Assembly (NCBI GenBank): GCA_900550695.1
Contig: URTF01000023.1
Location: forward strand, 1-28,982
Origin: an uncultured Ruminococcus sp.
GTDB lineage: Bacteria; Bacillota; Clostridia; Oscillospirales; Ruminococcaceae
Length of the DNA stretch: 28,982 nucleotides
Reading direction: 5' to 3'
Position numbers and translations under genes: made by a program. This document shows, one piece after another, positions 14,757 through 22,930 of this stretch (its first letter is position 1; the number at the start of each line of letters is the position of its first letter). A model generated the notes under the pieces. It had not been told where the DNA came from and did no database searches. It saw only the letters and a program-made list of their open reading frames with translations.

Positions 14757-15420
14757 AAAATATGAGGTCAGGGGAGTGTTCGAGAAAAAAGGACGGGCTG
14801 TTTTCATCTCCCACCTCGACCTGTTCAGAACCATGCAGCGTGCAATGAAGCGCTCGGGGCTTCCTGTATGGTATTCGGAGGGATTCAACCCGAGGATCTA
14901 TCTTAACTTTCCGCTTGCACTTGCTCTCGGCGTGGAAAGTGATTGTGAAATAATGGATTTTGAAGTTGTAAGGCAGATGCCATATGATGAAATGCTCGAT
15001 GCAATAAATAAAGTCCTGCCCGACGGCATACATTTTGTTTCAATGTCAGCTCCGATAAGCAAAAATAAGGAGATAGCTTTTTCCGAGTATGAATTCCTGC
15101 TTTCGAGTGAAACGCTTTCTCCCGAAGAGGTATCGGAACGCTTTGACAAGATGATGAACCTTGAAAAGATTGAGGCTGAGAAACATTCCAAGAAAAAAGG
15201 CATGATACTTATTGATATAAAGCCGAATATAAACGTGATCTCAAAGTTCATCGGGGATAACGGAGTTGTTCTCACGGTTCGGCTTCCCGCAGGGCAGGAG
15301 CTTAATATCAATTCCAACGTATTTATTGAAGCATTGCAGAAATACTGCGGCATAGATGATCTTGATATTAGTACAAAACGCACAAAAATACTGAAAAATA
15401 ATGGTGAATTGTTTGTATAA
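14749..15420 (+). CDS. DUF2344 / TIGR03936 radical SAM-linked protein
   Basis: Partner protein of the TIGR03960 radical SAM enzyme; biochemical role unknown. The 223-residue product shows the family marks VRGVFEKKGRAVFISHLDLF, RTMQRAMKRSGLPV, YSEGFNPR and FPLALALGVES. The start is a TTG at 14749 with AGGAGG (14735-14740) 8 nt upstream, inside the radical SAM gene; no ATG fits. In many clostridia rng and rplU follow this gene; here rplS with its own promoter follows, so the usual neighbourhood is broken at this point. Confidence 0.9.
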   Translation: MTEKYEVRGVFEKKGRAVFISHLDLFRTMQRAMKRSGLPVWYSEGFNPRIYLNFPLALALGVESDCEIMDFEVVRQMPYDEMLDAINKVLPDGIHFVSMSAPISKNKEIAFSEYEFLLSSETLSPEEVSERFDKMMNLEKIEAEKHSKKKGMILIDIKPNINVISKFIGDNGVVLTVRLPAGQELNINSNVFIEALQKYCGIDDLDISTKRTKILKNNGELFV

Positions 15421-15452
15421 TCAGCAGATTATCATTTTTTTCGGAAAACCAC

Positions 15453-15481
15453 TTGTAATTATTAGAACAATGTGCTAAAAT
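15453..15481 (+). promoter_or_regulatory. SigA promoter of rplS
   Basis: TTGTAA (15453-15458), 17 nt containing TGTGC just before the -10, TAAAAT (15476-15481). The start is expected at about 15488, giving a leader of about 175 nt. Confidence 0.75.
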
Positions 15482-15551
15482 AAAAGAGCATTTGATGATC
15501 CGTTAGTATAATTATGTCAAAAACACGGTTATACAGACGAGATTAGTGCCG

Positions 15552-15639
15552 CTGTGAAAGATCACAGTTGACATTAAAAGGACAGTCCGCTGCCACAGAC
15601 CGTATTTTACGATCAACTTGCGTGAGGTAAGAATGTCTG
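15552..15639 (+). promoter_or_regulatory. Structured rplS leader, three-way junction
   Basis: A first hairpin is CTGTG/CACAG (15552-15556 with 15563-15567). Then a closing helix CAGAC/GTCTG (15596-15600 with 15635-15639) holds two hairpins: CGTA/TACG (15601-15611) and CTTGC/GTAAG (15617-15631, one G-U). It ends 8 nt before the AGGAGG at 15648. Position and compactness fit an L19 autoregulatory leader as known in low-GC Gram-positives; match to that Rfam family was not tested. Confidence 0.5.
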
Positions 15640-15662
15640 AAAATTTTAGGAGGAATAAATCC

Positions 15663-16007
15663 ATGGACGCACTTAAACTTATTAGCCAGAGCAGCATGAA
15701 GGAGAACGCACCCGTTGTTAACGTTGGTGATACTGTAAAGGTACACGTTAGGATCAAGGAAGGCGACAAGTACAGAATCCAGATCTTCGAGGGTACTGTT
15801 ATCGCAAAGAAGCACGGCGGTATCAATGAAACATTTACCGTTAGACGTCTTTCCTACGGATGCGGCGTTGAAAGAGTATTCCCTGTTCACTCTCCTATCA
15901 TTGAGAAGGTTGAACTCGTTAGAAGCGGTAAGGTTCGCCGCAGCAAGCTCTACTATATCCGCGGCAGAGTCGGAAAAGCAGCTAAGGTTAAAGAGCAGAT
16001 CAAGTGA
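15663..16007 (+). CDS. rplS: 50S ribosomal protein L19
   Basis: Bridges the 30S-50S interface of the ribosome. The 114-residue product has the full family pattern: VNVGDTVKVHVRIKEGDKYR, QIFEGTVIAKKHGG, FTVRRLSYGCGVERVFPVHS and KVRRSKLYYIRGRVGKAAKV. The ATG at 15663 follows AGGAGG (15648-15653) by 9 nt; the in-frame upstream ATG at 15633 is less likely since the ribosome site would be inside the gene. Codons are biased to the C-ending and AAG forms, as in highly expressed genes. A terminator follows, so it seems to be a single-gene unit, unlike the trmD-rplS operon of many bacteria. Confidence 0.98.
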   Translation: MDALKLISQSSMKENAPVVNVGDTVKVHVRIKEGDKYRIQIFEGTVIAKKHGGINETFTVRRLSYGCGVERVFPVHSPIIEKVELVRSGKVRRSKLYYIRGRVGKAAKVKEQIK

Positions 16008-16020
16008 TTTGTTTGAAAAC

Positions 16021-16047
16021 AAAAAGGGGACATTTTGTCCCTTTTTT
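16021..16047 (+). terminator. Intrinsic terminator after rplS
   Basis: GGGAC (16027-16031), loop ATTTT, GTCCC (16037-16041), flanked by an A-tract (16021-16025) and six T (16042-16047). Confidence 0.9.
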
Positions 16048-16123
16048 GCTATTCAAGCATTGCTCAAGGTGTAATTGTTCGGTTTGAACCCTAAATATTT
16101 ACAATTGGAAAGGATTGACGGTT

Positions 16124-16705
16124 ATGGCAAAGTATGAGCTTAATTATGAGGTTCTTGACGAAGAAGAAAAGAAAATTTCTGGTTCGGAAAATCTGTTTGA
16201 ATGGGTCGAAACACTCGTTATCGCATTTTTCGCTGTAATTCTCTTTTTCACATTCATTTTCAGGCTTGCCGCAGTAAACGGAGAATCTATGCTCCCGACA
16301 CTTGTGGATAAGGACAGACTGATCGTTTCCTATCTTTTCTATACACCGAAAAACGGTGATATCGTTATTGTAAACAATGATAATCCCGCTCTTGAAAAGG
16401 TAATTGTCAAGAGAGTTATCGCAACAGAGGGACAGACCGTTGATATCGATTTTGACAACGGCGAAGTAAAGGTTGACGGAAAGGTTCTTCAGGAAGACTA
16501 TATAAATAATCTCACGCTTCTTGATGAAGGTGGACACAGCTACCCTGTTACCGTTCCCGAAAACTGCGTATTCGTTATGGGCGACAACAGAATGAACTCT
16601 ACCGACAGCAGAAGTCCGCTCGTTGGTTTTGTTCCCGAGGACGAAATTCTCGGAAAAGTTTCACTCAGAATATTCCCGTTCTCAAGATTCGGCGTTCCCG
16701 CATAA
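16124..16705 (+). CDS. lepB: Type I signal peptidase
   Basis: Removes signal peptides from exported proteins at the outer membrane face. The 193-residue product has one N-terminal membrane span (about 30-50), catalytic Ser55 in NGESMLPTL, catalytic Lys96 in VIVKRVIA, and the box VMGDNRMNSTDSR. The single span and size fit the Gram-positive S26 class. The ATG at 16124 has AAAGGA 9 nt upstream; a TTG at 16115 is not favoured. It is 12 nt before ylqF, in the lepB-ylqF-rnhB-yraN order usual for clostridia. Confidence 0.96.
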   Translation: MAKYELNYEVLDEEEKKISGSENLFEWVETLVIAFFAVILFFTFIFRLAAVNGESMLPTLVDKDRLIVSYLFYTPKNGDIVIVNNDNPALEKVIVKRVIATEGQTVDIDFDNGEVKVDGKVLQEDYINNLTLLDEGGHSYPVTVPENCVFVMGDNRMNSTDSRSPLVGFVPEDEILGKVSLRIFPFSRFGVPA

Positions 16706-16717
16706 TCGGAGGTATAA

Positions 16718-17611
16718 ATGACTGAAATACCGTCTATTCAGTGGTTTCCCGGACATATGGCGAAAACGAAGCGAATGATAAAGTCATCGCTTCCGCTTGT
16801 CGATGCGGTCGCAGAGGTCATCGATGCCCGAATACCTGTTTCGAGCAGAAATCCCGACCTGCAGAACCTCATCGAGGGAAAACCGAGAATAGTAATTTTG
16901 AATAAATGCGATACCGCTGACGAACAGGCTGTTCAGAAGTGGATATCGTACTATAACAGCAAAGGTATAACCGCTATCCCGACCGACTGCAGAAGCGGCA
17001 GGGGAGTGAATAAGTTCGTCCCCGCGGTAAAAAACGTGCTTAAAGATATGATCGCCAAGTACGAAGCAAAAGGTATGACAGGACGTGTTCTGCACGTTAT
17101 GATAGTCGGAATACCGAATGTCGGAAAGTCCTCGCTTATCAACCGCCTTGCAAAGCAGAAAAAGGCAAAGGTCGAGGACAGACCCGGCGTAACACTCAAT
17201 AAGCAATGGGTAAAGATCGCTGATGATGTCGAGCTTCTCGATATGCCCGGTGTTCTTTGGCCAAAATTTGAAGATAAGACCGTAGGTGAGCGTCTTGCAT
17301 TTACGGGCGCTGTCAAGGACGATGTTGTGGATATCGAAGCACTGGCTTCACGCTTGCTTTTTGTCCTCAATGATATGTACAAAGACACGCTTGAAGCAAG
17401 ATACAAGATCACGACCGAACCCGAAGAGGACGGCTATGAGATACTGCAAAAGGTCGGCAAGGCACGAGGTATGCTTATCTCGGGCGGCGAAATAAACACC
17501 GAAAGAGCCGCTATAACCGTGCTTGACGAATTCAGAAGCGGAAAACTCGGCAGAGTAACGCTCGAACTTCCCGAAAAGAATGAAAGGAAGAACGAAAATG
17601 ACGCTGTTTGA
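16718..17611 (+). CDS. ylqF: Ribosome biogenesis GTPase YlqF/RbgA
   Basis: Circularly permuted GTPase needed for late 50S subunit assembly. The 297-residue product starts with IQWFPGHMAKTKR, then has the motifs in permuted order: G4 NKCD (about 62-65), G1 GIPNVGKSS (about 130-138), G2 as the conserved Thr in RPGVTLNKQW, and G3 DMPG. The C-terminal helical RNA-binding part carries LSRA-like LISGGEIN and AAITVLDEFRSGKLG. GGAGG precedes the ATG. The last 14 nt overlap rnhB. Confidence 0.96.
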   Translation: MTEIPSIQWFPGHMAKTKRMIKSSLPLVDAVAEVIDARIPVSSRNPDLQNLIEGKPRIVILNKCDTADEQAVQKWISYYNSKGITAIPTDCRSGRGVNKFVPAVKNVLKDMIAKYEAKGMTGRVLHVMIVGIPNVGKSSLINRLAKQKKAKVEDRPGVTLNKQWVKIADDVELLDMPGVLWPKFEDKTVGERLAFTGAVKDDVVDIEALASRLLFVLNDMYKDTLEARYKITTEPEEDGYEILQKVGKARGMLISGGEINTERAAITVLDEFRSGKLGRVTLELPEKNERKNENDAV

Positions 17612-18215
17612 GTTTGATTCCGAGTTCAGAAAGCAGAACGGTATTTTCTGCGGCGTTGACGAAGCAGGCAGAGGTCCTCTCGCAGGTGATGTTTATGCAG
17701 CTGCGGTAATTTTGCCCGAGGGCGTTCTGATCGAGGGCATAAATGACAGCAAAAAGCTCTCCGAAAAAAAGAGAGAGCTGCTTTATGACGAAATAATTGA
17801 AAAAGCTGACGCTTACTGCGTTGCAACGGCAAGCGTTGAAGAGATAGACGAACTGAATATCCTCGGTGCAACGTTCCTTGCGATGAAACGTGCGGTAGAG
17901 GGGCTTGGAACAAAAGTTGAGCTTGCACTTGTTGACGGAAACAGAATTCCGCCGCTTGACTGCAGGGTCGAAACTCTTGTAAAAGGTGACGGGACATCGG
18001 CAAGCATTGCGGCTGCTTCTATTCTGGCAAAGGTAGAGCGTGACCGCTATATGAAAAAGCTTGCGGAAGAATACCCCGAGTATCAGTTTGAAAAGCATAA
18101 AGGCTACGGAACGAAGCTCCATAACGAACTCATACTCAAATACGGCGCTTCACCCGTGCACAGAAAAACTTTTCTCCGCAAACTCTATGCCAAGAACGGC
18201 GGAGAACAGTTATGA
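17598..18215 (+). CDS. rnhB: Ribonuclease HII
   Basis: Removes ribonucleotides and RNA primers from DNA. The 205-residue product has the family motif CGVDEAGRGPLAGDV (Asp21, Glu22), LVDGNRIPPL, the acidic residue region KGDGTSASIAAASILAKVERD, and HKGYGTKLH near the end. The ATG at 17598 has AAAGGAAG about 7 nt upstream, inside the end of ylqF; an ATG at 17580 would also be possible but lacks a site. It overlaps yraN by 4 nt (ATGA). Confidence 0.96.
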   Translation: MTLFEFDSEFRKQNGIFCGVDEAGRGPLAGDVYAAAVILPEGVLIEGINDSKKLSEKKRELLYDEIIEKADAYCVATASVEEIDELNILGATFLAMKRAVEGLGTKVELALVDGNRIPPLDCRVETLVKGDGTSASIAAASILAKVERDRYMKKLAEEYPEYQFEKHKGYGTKLHNELILKYGASPVHRKTFLRKLYAKNGGEQL

Positions 18216-18589
18216 ACGCAAAGGAACTCGGAAAGTTCGGCGAAAATGTCGCTGCCCTTTATATGGAGAAAAAAGGCTATAAAATTTTAAAGCGTAATTT
18301 CTGCGTCAAGGGTGGGGAGATAGATATAATCGCCGAAAAGGATGGGATAATCGTCTTTACCGAGGTGAAAACAAGAACTCCCGACTATATGGTGAGCGGC
18401 TTTGAAGCTGTCACGAAGCGCAAAAAGCAGCTTATTATACGGACTTCGGAGCTGTATTCCCTGCGGTTCCCTCACGATCTCCAGCCTCGGTTCGATGTGG
18501 TTCAGATCATTGCCGATGGCAGAAAAATTGTTGGATTCAATTATGTCGAAAATGCTTTCGATGCAAGCGACATAATGACTATATTATAA
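18212..18589 (+). CDS. yraN: YraN/UPF0102 endonuclease-fold protein
   Basis: Small protein with an archaeal Holliday-junction-resolvase-like nuclease fold; role not settled. The 125-residue product shows GKFGENVAALYMEKKGYKIL, the core GGEIDIIAEKDGIIVFTEVKTR (here Glu, Asp and the ExK residues of the nuclease core are present) and a C-terminal RFDVVQI. The start overlaps the rnhB stop, so it is translationally coupled. Confidence 0.92.
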   Translation: MNAKELGKFGENVAALYMEKKGYKILKRNFCVKGGEIDIIAEKDGIIVFTEVKTRTPDYMVSGFEAVTKRKKQLIIRTSELYSLRFPHDLQPRFDVVQIIADGRKIVGFNYVENAFDASDIMTIL

Positions 18590-18604
18590 AAGGATTGTTG
18601 AATT

Positions 18605-20098
18605 ATGTATTACAAAAGCACCCGTGACAGCAGCGTAAATATTACGTCTGCGGAAGCAATCGTTCAAGGTATTTCCAAGGACGGAGGACTTTTTGTTCCC
18701 TCCGAGATCCCTTCCATTTCTATGGACGAGATCGTTAAGCTTGGCGATATGAGCTATTCCGAAAGAGCAGCTTACATTTTCGCTAAGTATCTCACAGACT
18801 TCACCGATGTTGAGATCCGCTACTGCACAGACAACGCTTATTCCACAAAGAATTTTGAGAGCGAAAATATCGCAGAGATCTCTCATCTTTTCGAGGGTAC
18901 TTATGTGCTTGAACTCTGGCATGGTCCTACCTGCGCATTCAAGGATATGGCACTCCAGATCCTCCCTTACCTTCTTACAACTTCCGCTAAGAAGATCAAC
19001 ATCGACAAGAAGATCGTTATCCTCGTTGCAACATCGGGCGACACGGGTAAGGCTGCTCTCGAGGGCTTCGCTGATGTTCCCGGCACACAGATCATGGTAT
19101 TCTATCCTGAGGACGGCGTAAGTCCGATGCAGAAGCGTCAGATGACAACTCAGGACGGCAGCAACGTTGCTGTATGCGCACTCAAGGGCAACTTCGATGA
19201 CTGCCAGACGGGTGTTAAGAATATCTTCGGCGATAAGGAAATTGCTGAAAAGCTTGAAGCAAACAAGCTTATGTTCTCCAGCGCAAACTCTATCAACTGG
19301 GGTCGTCTTGCTCCGCAGATCATCTACTACATCTCCGCTTATGCAACACTCGTTAAGGACGCTGAGATCAAGGCAGGCGACAAGATCAACATCGTTGTTC
19401 CGACAGGCAACTTCGGCAACATTCTTGCTGCTTACTATGCTAAGAATATGGGACTTCCCGTTAACAAGCTCATCTGCGCATCCAACTCGAACAAAGTCCT
19501 CACAGACTTCCTCACAACGGGCGTTTATGACAGAAACAGAGATTTCATCACAACCATTTCTCCGTCTATGGATATCCTTATCTCAAGCAACCTTGAAAGA
19601 CTTCTTTATATTATGACAGGCTACAATGATGCTCAGATCAGAGAGTGGTTCGGTCAGCTTTCAAGCACAGGAAAGTATGAGGTTTCCGATGACATCAAGG
19701 CAAAGCTTAAGGAAGAATTCTCCGCAGGCTTCTGCACAGATGCTGAAACCAAGGATACTATCAAGAGAATTTTCGACAAGTATTCCTATACTCTCGATAC
19801 ACATTCCGCTGTTGCCGTTAAGGTCTACGAGGATTACAAGGCTGCAACGGGCGATACAACAAAGACTGTTATCGCTTCCACAGCAAGCCCATACAAGTTC
19901 AGCGCAAGTGTTCTCGAAGCAATCGAGGGCAAGAAGTCCGATCTTGACGAGTACGATATGATCGACAAGCTTCACGAGCTTTCGGGTTACGATATACCTG
20001 AATCCCTTGCTGCACTCCGCACAAAGCCTGTACGCTTCAGCAAGGTAATTTCCAAGGACGAACAGAAGAACTACGTTCTCGGCGAGCTTGGTCTTTGA
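18605..20098 (+). CDS. thrC: Threonine synthase
   Basis: PLP enzyme making threonine from O-phosphohomoserine. The 497-residue product starts YYKSTRDSSVNITSAEAI and DGGLFVP, the class with an N-terminal family extension, and has PLP Lys113 in GPTCAFKDMALQ, VATSGDTGKAALEGF, the phosphate-binding GNFGNILAAYYAKNMGLPV and SSNLERL. These fit the long bacterial ThrC. AAAGGA precedes the ATG. Codon choice leans strongly to AAG, ATC and C-ending forms compared with the genes around it, which suggests high expression. hom and thrB are not nearby. Confidence 0.96.
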   Translation: MYYKSTRDSSVNITSAEAIVQGISKDGGLFVPSEIPSISMDEIVKLGDMSYSERAAYIFAKYLTDFTDVEIRYCTDNAYSTKNFESENIAEISHLFEGTYVLELWHGPTCAFKDMALQILPYLLTTSAKKINIDKKIVILVATSGDTGKAALEGFADVPGTQIMVFYPEDGVSPMQKRQMTTQDGSNVAVCALKGNFDDCQTGVKNIFGDKEIAEKLEANKLMFSSANSINWGRLAPQIIYYISAYATLVKDAEIKAGDKINIVVPTGNFGNILAAYYAKNMGLPVNKLICASNSNKVLTDFLTTGVYDRNRDFITTISPSMDILISSNLERLLYIMTGYNDAQIREWFGQLSSTGKYEVSDDIKAKLKEEFSAGFCTDAETKDTIKRIFDKYSYTLDTHSAVAVKVYEDYKAATGDTTKTVIASTASPYKFSASVLEAIEGKKSDLDEYDMIDKLHELSGYDIPESLAALRTKPVRFSKVISKDEQKNYVLGELGL

Positions 20099-20115
20099 TA
20101 TAAAGCAGGTAAACA

Positions 20116-20802
20116 ATGTCGCTTTATGCAATCGCTGACCTGCATCTTTCACTTTCGTCGGGGAAGCCGATGAACATTTTCCCGGGCTGGGATAATCACG
20201 TTGAGCGCCTTGAAAAGAACTGGCAGGCGACAGTTTCACCAGATGATACTGTTGTTGTCCCCGGTGATATTTCGTGGGCGATCAACTTTGAAGAAGCAAA
20301 GGCTGACTTTGATTTCATCAACCGACTCAACGGTCATAAAGTCATAATGAAAGGCAATCACGATTATTGGTGGAATTCAATGGCGAAAATGAACCGATTT
20401 CTTGAAGAAAACGGTTTTGACACCATTACCATTGTCCACAATAATTACTATCCTTACGGCGAGTATGGTATCTGCGGCACAAGAGGCTGGATAAAGGATA
20501 CCGAAGAGCCTGCCGATGCGAAAGTCCTCGCGCGCGAAGCTGGACGGCTCGAAGCATCTATCAAGGCTGCGCTTGCTGACGGAAAGAAACCGATAGTCTT
20601 TCTGCATTATCCGCCGATATTTGCGAATGACTATAACCGTGAGATACTTGATGTCCTTTTCCGATACGATATAAAGACCTGCTATTACGGTCATCTTCAC
20701 GGAAATGCACATCGTTATGCTGTCTGCGGAGAGGTTGACGGAATAAATTATCAGCTTATTGCAGGGGATTTTGTGCAATTTTGCCCTAAATTAATAATGT
20801 AA
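20116..20802 (+). CDS. Calcineurin-like metallophosphoesterase
   Basis: Two-metal phosphoesterase of unknown substrate. The 228-residue product carries the whole motif set: DLHL (D-x-H) at 8-11, PGDISW (GD), KGNHDYWW (GNHD), a lone His in FLHYPP, and the closing GHLHG. It has the size of the small cytosolic YkuE/YmdB-neighbour-type enzymes common in clostridia. It is 17 nt after thrC and read with it, with only a weak AGG before the ATG. Confidence 0.88.
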   Translation: MSLYAIADLHLSLSSGKPMNIFPGWDNHVERLEKNWQATVSPDDTVVVPGDISWAINFEEAKADFDFINRLNGHKVIMKGNHDYWWNSMAKMNRFLEENGFDTITIVHNNYYPYGEYGICGTRGWIKDTEEPADAKVLAREAGRLEASIKAALADGKKPIVFLHYPPIFANDYNREILDVLFRYDIKTCYYGHLHGNAHRYAVCGEVDGINYQLIAGDFVQFCPKLIM

Positions 20803-20835
20803 ATTGTTTATAACGTGGAAAAACGGCTGAAAATA

Positions 20836-20864
20836 TGGTAAAATAATTAAATATATGCTATAAT
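20836..20864 (+). promoter_or_regulatory. Promoter of tig (extended -10)
   Basis: TGCTATAAT gives a perfect -10 (20859-20864) with TGN extension; TGGTAA (20836-20841) is a weak -35 at 17 nt. The start is expected near 20871, about 35 nt before the ATG. Confidence 0.7.
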
Positions 20865-20905
20865 TAATCAATGCTGTTTATTTTAAATTTGGAGGAAGTT
20901 ATAAA

Positions 20906-22189
20906 ATGAGTTTAGTATCAACAAATAAAACAGAAGCAAATACTTACGAACTTGAGATCACTGCTGACGCAGCTCAGTTTGAAGCAGCTATTGAAAAGGC
21001 TTATAAAAAGGCTAAGAAGAACATTGCTGTCAACGGTTTCAGAAAGGGCAATGCTCCAAGAAAGATGATCGAAAAGCTCTACGGTGAGAACGTATTCTTT
21101 GAGGACGCTGTAAATGACCTTATCCCTGAAGTTATTGCTCCTGCAGTTGACGAAGCAAAGCTTGAACTTGTTGCTGCACCAAGCATCAATGTTAAGAGCC
21201 TGAGCAAGGCAGACGGTGTTGTATTTACAGTTACCTGCATCGTTAAGCCTGAAGTTGAGATCGCTGATTATAAGGGCATCGCTGTTAAGAAAACAGTTGA
21301 TGAAGTTACAGATGAAATGATCGACAAGGCTATCGAAGCTCTCAGAGAGAGAAACGGCAGAATGGTAACAGTTGAAGACAGAGCTGCTGAAAACGGCGAT
21401 GTTGCAGTTATCGACTTTGAAGGCTTCAAGGACGGCGCTGCATTCGACGGCGGTTCTGAAAAGAACTATGAACTCACACTCGGTTCTTCACAGTTCGTTC
21501 CCGGATTTGAAGAGCAGATCGTTGGCAAGAAGCCCGGCGAAGAATTCACTATCAACGTAACCTTCCCTGAGAACTACCAGATGAAGGAACTCGCAGGTCA
21601 GCCAACAGAATTCAAAATCAAGCTTCACGAACTCAGAGCTAAGGAACTCCCTGCACTCGATGATGAATTCGTTAAGGACGCAACTGATTTCGATACGCTT
21701 GACGAGCTTAAGGCTGATTACAGAAAGAAGCTTGAAGACAACGCTGAAAAGGCTGCTGAAAACGCTGCTGACAACCAGCTCTATGAGGCTCTTATCGAAA
21801 AGATGACAGCTGACGTTCCTCAGGCAATGATCGATGCTCAGATCGATGAAATGGTTCGTAACTTCGAGATGCAGCTTTCACAGCAGGGCATCACACTTGA
21901 TATGTACCTCACATACACAGGTCTTAAGACAGAAGACTTCAGAAAGACATTCGCTGACAGAGCTGAAAAGGAAGTTAAGATCCGTCTTGCTCTTGAAAAG
22001 ATCGCTGAACTCGAGAACGTTGAGATCTCCGACGAAAAGGCAGAAGAGGAATACGCTAAGATCGCTGAACAGTACAATATGCCTGTTGACGATGTTAAGA
22101 AGTATGTAGGCCTCAACAGCCTCAAGGCTGACATGAAGGTTTCCGAAGCTGCTAAGATCGTTAAGGACAGCGCAAAGATCGAAGGCTAA
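20906..22189 (+). CDS. tig: Trigger factor chaperone/PPIase
   Basis: Binds near the ribosome exit tunnel and shields new chains. The 427-residue product has the ribosome-binding domain (1-115) with signature GFRKGNAPRK, the FKBP-type isomerase domain (about 150-235) with DVAVIDFEGFKDGAAFDGG and VPGFEEQIVGKKPGEEF, and the helical C-terminal domain (about 250-427) rich in Glu, Lys and Ala. GGAGG precedes the ATG. The order tig-clpP-clpX-lon joins folding with degradation. Codons are strongly biased, as for an abundant protein. Confidence 0.97.
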   Translation: MSLVSTNKTEANTYELEITADAAQFEAAIEKAYKKAKKNIAVNGFRKGNAPRKMIEKLYGENVFFEDAVNDLIPEVIAPAVDEAKLELVAAPSINVKSLSKADGVVFTVTCIVKPEVEIADYKGIAVKKTVDEVTDEMIDKAIEALRERNGRMVTVEDRAAENGDVAVIDFEGFKDGAAFDGGSEKNYELTLGSSQFVPGFEEQIVGKKPGEEFTINVTFPENYQMKELAGQPTEFKIKLHELRAKELPALDDEFVKDATDFDTLDELKADYRKKLEDNAEKAAENAADNQLYEALIEKMTADVPQAMIDAQIDEMVRNFEMQLSQQGITLDMYLTYTGLKTEDFRKTFADRAEKEVKIRLALEKIAELENVEISDEKAEEEYAKIAEQYNMPVDDVKKYVGLNSLKADMKVSEAAKIVKDSAKIEG

Positions 22190-22211
22190 GTTTAATTAAA
22201 AAACTTTTTGC

Positions 22212-22241
22212 AAACCATCCTTCGTTATCGGAGGGTGGTTT
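22212..22241 (+). repeat. 12-bp inverted repeat between tig and clpP
   Basis: Bases 22212-22223 pair with 22230-22241 (two G-U), loop GTTATC. There is no following T-run, so it is a poor terminator in the plus direction; it may protect the tig mRNA end or lower read-through into clpP. No CtsR or CIRCE operator was found between tig and clpP. Confidence 0.7.
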
Positions 22242-22325
22242 GTATAGTATATTAAGGATTTACAGAATATGTCGTATTTTGTGACCAAATAATGTTGCAA
22301 AAGAATAAGAAAGTGAGGTTCAGCT

Positions 22326-22916
22326 ATGAGCTTAGTTCCGTATGTTGTAGAACAAACAAGCAGAGGAGAACGTTCATACGATATTTTCTCCCGTCTTCTC
22401 AATGACAGAATTATTGTCCTTTCCGAAGAGGTTTCCGATGCTTCCGCAAGCGTTGTGATCGCACAGCTTCTTCACCTTGAGGGCCAGGATCCCGAAAAAG
22501 ACATTTGTATGTATATCAACAGCCCCGGCGGTTCTGTTACCGCAGGTCTTGCTATCGTTGACACAATGAACTACATCAAGTGCGATGTTTCCACAATTTG
22601 TATGGGACTTGCTGCTTCAATGGGTTCACTTATTCTTTCATCGGGTACAAAGGGCAAACGTCTTGCACTCCCTAATTCCGAGATCCTCATTCACCAGCCC
22701 CTTATCGGCGGCGGCGGACTTTCGGGTCAGTGTACCGATATCAAGATCCATGCGGATCACCTTGTCAGAACAAGAGAAAAGCTCAACAATATCCTCTCCG
22801 AAAACACAGGCAAGCCGCTCGATATCATCAAGCAGGATACAGAGCGTGACAACTATATGTCTGCCGAGGAAGCAGTTGAGTACGGTCTTATCGATAAGGT
22901 TATCTACAAGAGATAA
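22326..22916 (+). CDS. clpP: ATP-dependent Clp protease proteolytic subunit
   Basis: Serine protease barrel that works with ClpX. The 196-residue product has the triad Ser98 (LAASMGSLIL), His123 (EILIHQP) and Asp171 or a neighbour (QDTERDNYMSAEEA), and the strand INSPGGSVTAGLAI. Its N-terminus SLVPYVVEQTSRGERSYDIFSRLL is typical, without a long propeptide. GTGAGG precedes the ATG. It lies 14 nt before clpX, so the two subunits are made from one message. Confidence 0.97.
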   Translation: MSLVPYVVEQTSRGERSYDIFSRLLNDRIIVLSEEVSDASASVVIAQLLHLEGQDPEKDICMYINSPGGSVTAGLAIVDTMNYIKCDVSTICMGLAASMGSLILSSGTKGKRLALPNSEILIHQPLIGGGGLSGQCTDIKIHADHLVRTREKLNNILSENTGKPLDIIKQDTERDNYMSAEEAVEYGLIDKVIYKR

Positions 22917-22930
22917 TTTGGAGTTGAAAT

